A stretch of DNA of 35,389 nucleotides, taken from contig CAILVZ010000047.1 in NCBI GenBank assembly GCA_903837825.1, positions 1 to 35,389 on the forward strand. The letters run 5' to 3'. A model generated the notes under the pieces. The model worked only from the letters and a program-made list of their open reading frames with translations, was not told the origin of the DNA and did no database searches. Numbering within the stretch: position 1 is the stretch's first letter; each line of letters opens with the position of its first letter. Source of the stretch: Akkermansiaceae bacterium (GTDB lineage: Bacteria; Verrucomicrobiota; Verrucomicrobiia; Verrucomicrobiales; Akkermansiaceae). The translations under genes were made by a program, and so were the position numbers. Positions 17,160 through 24,155 of this stretch are shown piece after piece.

Positions 17160-17216
17160 TCACGTGACAGACCGCAGCGGGATGACTGATGGTGCGGAGC
17201 GACGATCTTCAGGGGG
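17160..17216. repeat. diverged 57-bp repeat, copy 1
   Basis: Similar over its length to 18830-18886: both begin TCACGTGA, share AGCGGGATG and GAGCGACGATCTT, and end in a G-run. This copy contains the stop codon of the 480-residue exported protein gene. The two copies are in the same orientation and bracket that gene plus the tail remnant at 18709-18837. Confidence 0.7.
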
Positions 17217-18651
17217 TGGGTTTCGACTTCCAACGCCAGACTAACAGAGTCGCAATGATGAAGCCGATTATGCCTACCAACCAAGGCCAAGTCTCGTGGG
17301 GAGCGGGAGATATCGACTTTGGTTCGACTGCTGGCGTCTTTGGCGTCGGATCGCGGGGCTTCCTATTTGCCTCGCGCCACTGTTTCTCATACTCTTCCTG
17401 CGTGCGATCTCCGGTGATTGGGATTCCCTTGGAACGTGCGATTTCAACCGCGCTGTCCGGGCCAAAATTTCTGGGCGCATCCATGGAAACATGTTCATAG
17501 CCCGGCGGTGGTGGAATTGGAACATCGTAAAAAGAACGCTGTTGGAGAGGTGTTCTGATTGGAAAAAATGAAATCTTAAGAGCTATTGAAACGGGTTTTA
17601 AATTATCAAAAGTGCTTTTGAAAAAGATGTCATACGCAGGTCCATCCGTATCAATCCAAGAAATCGAGAATCTACTAGAATCTCCATTATACGAATCATC
17701 ATAACCTCTCGGATCATCTCCCGCTGCTGACAAAAATGCTCTTAGTTGTTCGGCAGTTCTTTTTCCATATTTGAGATAAGGAATCATGGCCAACTCAGCC
17801 TGTTGAGGCGACAAATTAGGAGAAGTCATTTCAATAATATCTATGAGTCCACCTTTCAAAATATCTAGATCGGCCCATTCCACAGGAAATTTTGGAGAAA
17901 ACTCTACCGTTCTTATCTCGAAATATAGATTGACATGCTTAAATCCGAGTGCGGTTCTCTCCAAAGATGGAAATCGATATGGGCGAATTCCCGCATCGAA
18001 AATATCTTTGAGGGTTCCTTCACTTGAAAATTTTATGGTATGATGCGGCCAATCACCTGGTTCATATGAGACATTCTTTTCACGAGGGACAGATGGGTTG
18101 GCACTAAGCCTTTCTAGGCTAACGGGATCCTGCGGTTTACGAAGTTGAAAAACAACTGGTGACGCTGGGTCAGGTCTATGGATGCCTCTCCCAACATCTG
18201 TGCCATAATCAAAGCCTTGCGACGATGGCTTAAGTTTTCCTCCCCGTTCCACTCGAACATATCCAATGCTGGACACTTCAATATGCAGGCTTGCACCTTT
18301 CGACTGGATTGTGAACTTGCCGGTGCCATCTGCGGCGGTCGAAACTGGTGTTCCGCGCATCACGTTATCCACGACCGATGCACTCACTTTCGCGTCTGGA
18401 ATAGGTTGCCCATTTTGATCAAGGACGATGCCGTAAAACAGGATGGGCGTCTGTAACAAAGCCTGCATGGGGTTTGGCGGAGCACCAGTTGCGGAAGTGC
18501 TTGGCACCGCTGGTGGCGTTATCTGAGGCGGTTGCGATTGAATGATTTCCCCACTACTACTTTTTGCTGATTCGCTATTCCTTCGAGGCCAGACGAATAA
18601 CGCAAATATGGCCAGAACAGTTGATACTATAATGATGTGGCGGCGATTCAT
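17209..18651 (-). CDS. exported protein, carboxypeptidase-like regulatory domain
   Basis: A 480-residue envelope protein. The N-terminal hydrophobic segment (IIIVSTVLAIFALFVW) works as signal or anchor; a Pro/Ser-rich linker follows; residues ~70-150 (FYGIVLDQNGQPIPDAKVSA ... DGTGKFTIQSKG) are a carboxypeptidase regulatory-like beta-sandwich. The middle has the linker PQDPVSLERLSANPSVP ending in YEPGDWPHH, which matches in layout the 365-residue protein encoded at 18958-20055 (PLPLYAKK ... FEAGDW). A C-terminal helix (WPWLVGIIGFIIATLLVWRW) and basic end suggest anchoring at both ends. It lies 57 bp after the tail remnant at 18709-18837, repeating the order seen for the RHS gene and its partner. 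Lower GC than the core genes. Function unknown; an RHS-associated immunity or accessory role is a hypothesis. Confidence 0.75.
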   Translation of the reverse strand: MNRRHIIIVSTVLAIFALFVWPRRNSESAKSSSGEIIQSQPPQITPPAVPSTSATGAPPNPMQALLQTPILFYGIVLDQNGQPIPDAKVSASVVDNVMRGTPVSTAADGTGKFTIQSKGASLHIEVSSIGYVRVERGGKLKPSSQGFDYGTDVGRGIHRPDPASPVVFQLRKPQDPVSLERLSANPSVPREKNVSYEPGDWPHHTIKFSSEGTLKDIFDAGIRPYRFPSLERTALGFKHVNLYFEIRTVEFSPKFPVEWADLDILKGGLIDIIEMTSPNLSPQQAELAMIPYLKYGKRTAEQLRAFLSAAGDDPRGYDDSYNGDSSRFSISWIDTDGPAYDIFFKSTFDNLKPVSIALKISFFPIRTPLQQRSFYDVPIPPPPGYEHVSMDAPRNFGPDSAVEIARSKGIPITGDRTQEEYEKQWREANRKPRDPTPKTPAVEPKSISPAPHETWPWLVGIIGFIIATLLVWRWKSKPTP

Positions 18652-18708
18652 TGGGTCTTCAGTTTGTCCTGGAACTTGAATTGTGAGCTGACCCGGTTCA
18701 GGCTCGAT

Positions 18709-18837
18709 TTACTGAGTCACTTCAACAGGGGTGATGATCGTGCGCTTACCGTCCTTGAGATACTTGTCGAACAACACATTCGCCTGCATGGGATTGTATT
18801 CAGCGAGTTTCGTCCGTTTCAAATGATCTTCACGTGA
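18709..18837 (-). pseudogene. orphan C-terminal tail fragment upstream of exported gene
   Basis: A 42-residue open frame without a start, beginning at the edge of repeat copy 2: SREDHLKRTKLAEYNPMQAN, then VLFDKYLKDGKRTIITPVEV and TQ, stop. It reads like the true C-terminal end of a protein and sits just before the 480-residue exported gene, as the RHS C-terminus sits before the 365-residue one. It could be an orphan toxin tip; homology not recognised. This accounts for most of the 306-bp gap 18652-18957. Confidence 0.45.
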
Positions 18838-18886
18838 TCAGCCGCCAGCGGGATGCTTGGTGGGGCTGAGCGACGATCTTTTGGGG
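18830..18886. repeat. diverged 57-bp repeat, copy 2
   Basis: Partner of 17160-17216 (shared TCACGTGA, AGCGGGATG, GAGCGACGATCTT). It lies about 70 bp downstream of the 365-residue exported protein gene on the minus strand, while copy 1 lies at the end of the 480-residue gene, so each exported gene is followed by one copy. Confidence 0.7.
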
Positions 18887-18957
18887 AATTGAAGTGGGGG
18901 CTGAAGGTGATCTAACATGCTGATCCGATTACTCTGATCCCATTCACTTTACCCCAG

Positions 18958-20055
18958 CTATGGCTTGACCACCCTTTCCTCAAATTTCAGATCGGTAAAT
19001 TTGTTTTTGCTGGTGTCGAACTCAAGGTTCCGGTCGTTGGGAGTGGGATTGAAGACGTATGTGAATTCAATTCTCCCTCGCGGGTCGAAATGGATCGGGG
19101 ATGTGATCTTCGCGTAATTCGCGGAAGCGATCTCCCCTTTCTCGTCCAGTACAACCCGTGTCCTGACGAAGTAAGCGGGATCCGGTGGCGTGTTTTTTGG
19201 CGTGTAGTTGTCGGTCTTTATGTGCAGATCTTTAGAATAGCCCTCTGGGTAAGCCTCGTGGGGTAAGGTCAACTCGGAGTAGTGGCAGTAGTCCTTCTTT
19301 GCGTCCGCGATACCTTCTTGTGGATTGGGAAAGGTGACACTTAGCTTACCGTCCCATTTTCCTGCGTTTATGTTTATAGTCTGCCGATAGTCAGCCCTAT
19401 CCATCTTTCCATACAATTTCTCCATACCTTTGAAATATGTCTCTTTCTTGCGCGGGTTATCACTATGGATTGACTCTAAATCCTTCACCATGTCTTCATA
19501 TTTAACATCTCCCCGATACCCGACTAGCATCCTGTCGAAATCGAGTAGTATGTCAGGTGACTTTCCCTTGCCGTACGGAGCGACCCAATCGCCCGCCTCG
19601 AAGTCGAAGCCCACGGGCTTGTCGTAGGTGGGAACGATAGCTGATAATTTTTTGGCGTAGAGTGGGAGGGGCTGCTTGATTTGGCGCATGAACAATGGCA
19701 ACTCAATGTTTTTGATCTTTTTCCAGTCCACATCCATGCGGATAACAACCCTATCGAAATCCAGCGGATAACAACCATTTTTGGAGGCCCTTACGAGTAC
19801 CGAGCCATTGACCCTGTCGTTCGCTTCGTATTGGCCCGCCGCATCGGTCGAGCCTTTGTGTTTCCGGTCGCTTTTGCCGTCATAAGCGTGCAGGTAAGCG
19901 ATAAGGACGTCAGCATTTGGCACGGGAATTTTTGCATCATCGGAGATACTTACGGCCACACGAGTGGAGAAGGCCGGATCGTCCTGCGCCCGGCATGTAA
20001 AACTCAACAGGCACCACGCCAGACAGGATACGATATTCGTTAATTTGGTATTCAT
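18958..20055 (-). CDS. exported protein coupled to RHS gene
   Basis: A 365-residue secreted protein with a signal peptide (MNTKLTNIVSCLAWCLLSF, then TCRAQ). Residues ~30-110 (VAVSISDDAKIPVPNADVLI ... DAAGQYEANDRVNGSVLVRA) form a carboxypeptidase regulatory-like beta domain. Then comes IKQPLPLYAKKLSAIVPTYD and VGFDFEAGDWVAPYGKGKSP, which has counterparts in the 480-residue neighbour. The C-terminal third is Lys/Asp-rich with beta character. Its ATG overlaps the stop of the RHS gene (ATGA), indicating translational coupling. Known RHS loci place an immunity gene right after the toxin tip, so an immunity or accessory function is possible, but the size and export are unusual for that. Start at 20055 chosen for signal peptide and overlap. 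Confidence 0.75.
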   Translation of the reverse strand: MNTKLTNIVSCLAWCLLSFTCRAQDDPAFSTRVAVSISDDAKIPVPNADVLIAYLHAYDGKSDRKHKGSTDAAGQYEANDRVNGSVLVRASKNGCYPLDFDRVVIRMDVDWKKIKNIELPLFMRQIKQPLPLYAKKLSAIVPTYDKPVGFDFEAGDWVAPYGKGKSPDILLDFDRMLVGYRGDVKYEDMVKDLESIHSDNPRKKETYFKGMEKLYGKMDRADYRQTININAGKWDGKLSVTFPNPQEGIADAKKDYCHYSELTLPHEAYPEGYSKDLHIKTDNYTPKNTPPDPAYFVRTRVVLDEKGEIASANYAKITSPIHFDPRGRIEFTYVFNPTPNDRNLEFDTSKNKFTDLKFEERVVKP

Positions 20056-20870
20056 GGTTCGTTTAGTTCTCCAATTTCTATCATTCTTGTGTACATTTTG
20101 TGGAGATAGTTGATCGCCACATCCCTGAAATCGCTGTGCAACCATCGTTCGAAGTCAGCTTTAGCCGATGTGACATTCGGGTCGTTGTTTATATGATCTC
20201 CAATACCGGGGCCATCTGGTTGTGTATTGTGTATCCACCAATCTTGTGGTCCTGTTAAGGCCCATGATGGCGAGTTTCCGAGACGATCAATACGATTTAC
20301 CGACCAATTTCTCAAAAAACCATACAGATTCACCCCTCTTCTTTCCCCAATCGGATCTCTGGATGGCCAGCTTCCTGTGATGGGGTCGTAGTAGCGGTAG
20401 CCGTAGTAGTATAGCGGAGCTCCGGTCACCTCGCCATCCAGTGGCTTGGTGCTGAATCGATAGCGGTTCTGGGCGGAGTAGGGGCCGGTCGCTGCGAGTG
20501 TGTTGCCGTAGGCGTCGTAGCGGTAGCTGGCAACTTTTGCGCCGGCGAGGTCGGTGATTTCGGTGACGTTGCCATTGCCATCGTAGTGGTAATGCCGCGC
20601 GGTGGTGTTGCCGCCACTGACTTCTTCTGCGAGAAGCAATCCACCCACGCCGCCCACGCCTTGCGGCGTCCCGCTGAGGTCGCTGCCCCAGGTGAAAGTC
20701 CGGGCCAGCGTCTGGGTGCCTGCGGTGATGGTGTGTTCTTCTATCACATTCCAACCGTCATAAAAGAAGCGCGTGGAGTCAAGGTCGGTCCATTGATTGG
20801 AGGGCTGCCACACGCGAATGGTTCTCAGGACGCGGCGGTGGAAGCCATCGTACGTGTAATGCCAATTCAT
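20052..20870 (-). CDS. RHS repeat-associated core domain protein, 5'-truncated
   Basis: A 272-residue C-terminal part of an RHS/YD-repeat protein. YD-type repeats (YTYDGFHRRV, HYHYDGNGNVTEITD, YRYDAYGNTLAATG) lead to the core RFSTKPLDGEVTGAPLYYYG, YRYYDPITGSWPSRDPIGE and GVNLYGFLRN, after which a ~90-residue variable tip (SWALTGPQDWWIHNTQPDGP ... MIEIGELNEP) follows. Full RHS proteins are over 1000 residues, so most is lost. The RHS homology begins exactly at a repeat (20863-20886) that supplies ATG-AAT, giving MNWHYTYDG; the frame stays open to GTG 21002 through repeat-derived sequence with no RHS likeness. The tip may be a toxin domain; fold not recognised. It overlaps the exported partner gene. 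Confidence 0.85.
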   Translation of the reverse strand: MNWHYTYDGFHRRVLRTIRVWQPSNQWTDLDSTRFFYDGWNVIEEHTITAGTQTLARTFTWGSDLSGTPQGVGGVGGLLLAEEVSGGNTTARHYHYDGNGNVTEITDLAGAKVASYRYDAYGNTLAATGPYSAQNRYRFSTKPLDGEVTGAPLYYYGYRYYDPITGSWPSRDPIGERRGVNLYGFLRNWSVNRIDRLGNSPSWALTGPQDWWIHNTQPDGPGIGDHINNDPNVTSAKADFERWLHSDFRDVAINYLHKMYTRMIEIGELNEP

Positions 20871-20886
20871 TTTCCCGGACAAAATG
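20863..20886 (-). repeat. island repeat module A, copy 1 (core only)
   Basis: Core identical to 21044-21067 and nearly so to 24020-24043. It contains the inverted repeat CATTTT/AAAATG around a 7-nt loop CCCGGAC and, on the minus strand, GGGAAAATGAATTG, which puts an ATG at the head of the RHS fragment. Confidence 0.8.
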
Positions 20887-21043
20887 CGGATGTTATCAAA
20901 CCTGCACGGAAATTTCAGTACGAAAGGGGGATTTAGACCCATGGGTTGGTCTGAGATCTGGAATCTAAGGCGCTGAGATGGCAGGACGCTGTCAAAGTTC
21001 ACTGAGGAGCGGGATGCCTTGCCGGACTGGAGTTTCGGCCGCT

Positions 21044-21112
21044 CAATTCATTTTCCCGGACAAAATGTATATTTTCTCTCAAAATCTGGGTTGGCTGCCG
21101 ACGAGTGGGCGG
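21044..21112 (-). repeat. island repeat module A, copy 2 (core plus extension)
   Basis: Core as in copy 1 followed by about 45 bp (TTTTCTCTCA, AATCT.GGTTGGC, GCCGACGAGTGGG) shared with 24020-24086; about nine mismatches over 69 bp. Between copies 1 and 2 (20887-21043) is an open but unrecognised 157-bp segment. Confidence 0.85.
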
Positions 21113-21116
21113 ATTC

Positions 21117-21141
21117 ATTCAATTTTCCACACAAATTGAAT
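21117..21141. other. perfect 9-bp hairpin
   Basis: ATTCAATTT and AAATTGAAT flank a 7-nt loop TCCACAC. The arm and loop sizes and the TTTTCC...ACAAA centre resemble the module A core, so it may be a diverged relative immediately next to copy 2. No T-run follows that would mark it as a terminator. It lies 63 bp downstream of the beta-helix gene stop. Confidence 0.45.
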
Positions 21142-21203
21142 CGTGACGTTTCCCCTTTGAATTCTATTTCCTAGTGAAGCCTCTATTGATCCGGGATAGA
21201 GGG

Positions 21204-22913
21204 TTATTCTTTAACACCTTCCACCGACTTGTTCGATTGTTCGCGGTTGAACTTTGTCAGTGTGCTAACTGGGTTGAATCGAGCTCGTAGGCCGAACTTC
21301 ATTTTCTCCATCCCTCGGTCGTGGGCTCCCATGTCCGGCTTACCCCCGTTGACCGCTTCACAGAAGTTTGGAATGACTGCCGCCGTACCAACACCCTTGC
21401 TATCGGCGGCAAGTTGAAACATTCCGGTTTTCGTCTCGGGGTCAAATCCTGCGGTCGGAACATACTGCGGAACTCCTGGTATGCCGTGTGGTTCGTGGGT
21501 TGATGGAAAATCCCCGGACATGAGATCATAGTCGAAATCATTATCTTCATGGGCGCGACTGTCCGCGACGCTCCACCGCTCCCCCTCGCGTAGGTGCAGG
21601 ATATTATTTCGCGTCGTGCAATGTTTGATGACCCTGCCGCCATCGCCCAGTCCGCTAGCACCCAAGTTGTCCTGGAACACGGTGTTGTTAAAGACATACA
21701 TGTGTCCCGTCATCCACTTCTCGCCATCCGCGTAGCCCATCTTCATGAAAGGCCCATGGGTCATGTCCCAGCTGCTGCCCGGAGGGCTGTAGCAATGTCC
21801 TGAGATGTTCCGCCAGACATAGAGCGGCCCGATGGATACCGGTGCGTTGGCGATAGGAATCAACACTTCCTCGAGGTAGTTGTTCCAGATTCGCACATTC
21901 TGATCCCCGCCCTCGGCCTCTATGCCATCATCCCAGCAGTTGGCGATGTAGTTGCCGTAGATATCGCTGTCCGCCCCCGGGAACCCTCGGTAGCTGCCGT
22001 TTTCACCAGCACCCAGTCCATCGTTGAAATAGTGGTCCTTGTCTGACCAGCACTCATTGAAACGGAAGACGTGATTGCCCTCAGACTCCCAGAACACAAT
22101 CGCCTGCGGACCCGCTGGATGCGTGGATGGGCCGTGTTTCTCCGCCCAGCTGTTGGAGTCCCACGATGGATGATGGATTTTGCAGCGCTGAATGACCACG
22201 GCTTTAAGGTCTTTGTTTTTGCTGAAGACGCCGGCCTGATAGTTAACGCCCCAACCCTTCTCATCCTCGCTGCCCCACTGGCTGATATCACAGTCTTCGA
22301 TCACGATGTGATGGCCGCTGAAAATTCGGATCCCGTGCTGCTTTACATTCCTGATGGTGAAACCTCGCAGGATGATGTAGCTGGCGTCCACCGCGATGCC
22401 TACATCATCTTGATTGCCCGTGTCGATGGTACAACCCGCGCCATCATAGAGCACATAGGCAGAAGCGTTTCCTGACTGACTCACCTTCAACGCAGCGTGG
22501 CGACTTGATACCTTAATGGCGGGTCCTACTGGAAAGTCTTCCCTCCATGTGGTTCCGCTGCACTCGGCATGCAGATCGGTCCCGTCAAGCGTCAGCGCGA
22601 TCTCGTAGGTGGTGGCGGGCTTCAGGTTCACCAAGCTGCCGCGATAATCCGCCCTGCATTCCGATGTTGCGACTGGATTGGAGCGCAGCGGAAGTCCAAC
22701 CCGCCATGGCTTCTCACCCGCCTCGCGGAACCGGACAGAAACTTCATCATCCGAGCCGCCCTGTGCGGGCGACCAATAGATGCTGATGCAGTGGAAGGTA
22801 GGGACCAAGGAAACTTGTGACGCCCCTTTCTCTGGGTAGGTCCCGGCAACAGCCGTGCGGAAAAGCAACACCATGCAAACGAACCGCAGCACTCCGGATA
22901 TTTTCTTTCTCAT
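21204..22913 (-). CDS. secreted right-handed beta-helix protein
   Basis: A 569-residue exported protein. Signal peptide: MRKKISGVLRFVCMVLLFRT ending AVAG. Residues ~35-115 (ISIYWSPAQGG ... LVNLKPATTYEIALTLDG) form a fibronectin III-like domain; residues ~140-450 form a right-handed parallel beta-helix with typical turns (YIILRGFTIRNVKQHGIRIF, HHIVIEDCDISQWG, DIYGNYIANCWDDGIEAEGG, NVRIWNNYLEEVLIPIANAP). This fold is used by pectate and alginate lyases and other polysaccharide-acting enzymes; no specific catalytic set can be assigned. Cys content is high for a secreted protein. It stands alone within the decayed island and appears intact, with ATG 22913 preceding a clean signal peptide. Confidence 0.85.
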   Translation of the reverse strand: MRKKISGVLRFVCMVLLFRTAVAGTYPEKGASQVSLVPTFHCISIYWSPAQGGSDDEVSVRFREAGEKPWRVGLPLRSNPVATSECRADYRGSLVNLKPATTYEIALTLDGTDLHAECSGTTWREDFPVGPAIKVSSRHAALKVSQSGNASAYVLYDGAGCTIDTGNQDDVGIAVDASYIILRGFTIRNVKQHGIRIFSGHHIVIEDCDISQWGSEDEKGWGVNYQAGVFSKNKDLKAVVIQRCKIHHPSWDSNSWAEKHGPSTHPAGPQAIVFWESEGNHVFRFNECWSDKDHYFNDGLGAGENGSYRGFPGADSDIYGNYIANCWDDGIEAEGGDQNVRIWNNYLEEVLIPIANAPVSIGPLYVWRNISGHCYSPPGSSWDMTHGPFMKMGYADGEKWMTGHMYVFNNTVFQDNLGASGLGDGGRVIKHCTTRNNILHLREGERWSVADSRAHEDNDFDYDLMSGDFPSTHEPHGIPGVPQYVPTAGFDPETKTGMFQLAADSKGVGTAAVIPNFCEAVNGGKPDMGAHDRGMEKMKFGLRARFNPVSTLTKFNREQSNKSVEGVKE

Positions 22914-22996
22914 TCTACTCTCTGGTTTTTCGATGTTTCATCTTGGTCGCTTGGCACTAGCGATAGCAATCCCGAACACAATCTCTCGACGCGGAG

Positions 22997-23018
22997 ATTA
23001 TGGCATGACGAAGGGCAA
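22997..23018 (+). repeat. island repeat module B, copy 1
   Basis: ATTATGGCATGACGAAGGGC matches 24088-24108 with one change. After it both copies read CCCA and then, with a gap of about 15 bp, GGCTTYCCGACC. The preceding bases 22965-22996 (TCCCGAACACAA ... TCTCTC ... GACG) look like a shortened module A. Confidence 0.65.
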
Positions 23019-23023
23019 GCCCA

Positions 23024-23290
23024 GGCTTTCCGACCGGCACCGCTCCCAGCCACTACCGCACCCACGCAGGTGTCGGAGTCGATCTCGTCTTGGAAAACCC
23101 GTCAGGCGAAACGATCACCCTCGAAATCAAGCGCACCCTCTCGCCCAAACTGATGCCTCGATTTGTAGAAAACATGAAAACCCTGCAAGCCACCCACGGC
23201 TACTGCATCATTCCCCACGGAGATCTCTATCCACTCTCCGGATCCGTGACGGCCATCAGCCTCTCGGACTATCTCGCTCGGCTTCCGTAA
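23024..23290 (+). pseudogene. remnant of DUF4143-type AAA ATPase C-terminus
   Basis: An 88-residue frame without start: HYRTHAGVGVDLVLENPSGE, then TITLEIKRTLSPKLMPRFVE and GYCIIPHGDLYPLSGSVTAI, ending SLSDYLARLP. This is the C-terminal DUF4143 region of the common AAA+/DUF4143 proteins (YYRTHxGxEVDLVLE ... xxEIKRSLSP ... YPLxxGVxAISL), in which the D-E-K nuclease-like residues can be seen. The ATPase part is missing and the fragment begins right after module B. The rest of the gap to 23452 holds nothing else I can support. Confidence 0.75.
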
Positions 23291-23452
23291 GGCTCCAAGC
23301 AATGGGCTCACCTCACGTGGGTCTTTTAACCTCAACTCAGAGTTCGAATAAATTGCAGTGAGCTCTTCACCCGCTCTTCGCTGGAAAACCTGTTAGAACA
23401 AGAGGAAGCATTCTTTTTGCCTTGGAGCTTGAGTGATGGTGTAGTTCGTGCT

Positions 23453-24022
23453 CTAGCGGCCAGTGGTGGTGACTGAGGAACCATTGATCACCGATAGCGT
23501 GCCTTGGCCGTTGGTGACGTAAATCTGAGTGCCATCAGGGCTAATCGCCAAATAGTTGGGATTGCCGGCGACGGTGATCGGGTCGCCGTTGATGGTGTTG
23601 GTGGTGGTGTCAATCTTCGAAACCGTGCCCGAGTTTTGGTTGGTGACCCACACGGTCTCGCCGTCCGGGCTGACTGCGATCCCACCAGGCCCGGTGCCAG
23701 TGATGGTGGCAATCACGGTATTGTAGCTGTTGCTGGTTGGGTCGGTGTTGATCACCGACACCGAACCGCTGTTGTTCGCAACATAGGCGCGGGTACCGGC
23801 TGGGTTGAGCGCCACTGCGTACGGGTAGGACCCAACCGTGATCGGGCTGCCGATCACGGCGTTAGTGGCGATATCGATGACCGAGACCGTGTTGCCGGGG
23901 TTGCCGTTGTTCGCCACATAGACCCGGGTGCCATCTGGGGTGATCGCCAATCCGTCCGGATAGGCGCCGACCGCAATAGGACTTCCGATCACCGTATGGG
24001 TGGCAGTATCAATCACTTTCAA
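23453..24022 (-). pseudogene. YVTN-family beta-propeller protein, 5'-truncated
   Basis: A 189-residue fragment with four to five blades of about 42 residues of the YVTN type: VIDTATHTVIGSPIAVGAYP, GLAITPDGTRVYVANNG, AVALNPAGTRAYVANNSGS, GIAVSPDGETVWVTNQNSGT, YLAISPDGTQIYVTNGQGTL. Such proteins are normally secreted and have seven blades or more plus a signal peptide, all missing here. The frame begins in the TTG of the module A repeat (24020-24022), so the homology stops exactly at the repeat edge, as in the RHS gene. It could be translated from that TTG but lacks a signal, so it is probably not functional. A natural-looking stop ends it. Confidence 0.8.
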
Positions 24023-24086
24023 TTCATTTTCCCGGACAAAAAGTGAGTTTTCTCTCAGAATCTCGGTTGGCCGCCGACGAGTGGGG
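24020..24086 (-). repeat. island repeat module A, copy 3 (core plus extension)
   Basis: Similar to 21044-21112 throughout. The second arm of the core hairpin is changed (AAAAAG for AAAATG). The left edge abuts the truncated propeller gene. Same orientation as the other copies. Confidence 0.85.
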
Positions 24087-24087
24087 G

Positions 24088-24109
24088 ATCATGGCATGAC
24101 GAAGGGCAG
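24088..24109 (+). repeat. island repeat module B, copy 2
   Basis: ATCATGGCATGACGAAGGGC, paired with 22997-23018. Here modules A and B lie side by side, and the following ~45 bp run to the stop codon of the PBP gene at 24156. Confidence 0.7.
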
Positions 24110-24155
24110 TCCCAAGCAAATTGCACTAGGCTTCCCGACCCTCCAGCTTCCGAAC

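Noticed and set aside
21223..21250. TGTTCG...TTGAAC as a second LexA box near the end of the beta-helix gene
   Set aside because: Spacing and half-sites do not match TGTTC-N4-GAACA, and it lies in coding sequence.
20863..24109. CRISPR array or integron attC array
   Set aside because: Repeats are few, spaced irregularly by hundreds of bases, with gene fragments between them; no regular spacers and no integrase gene in the window.
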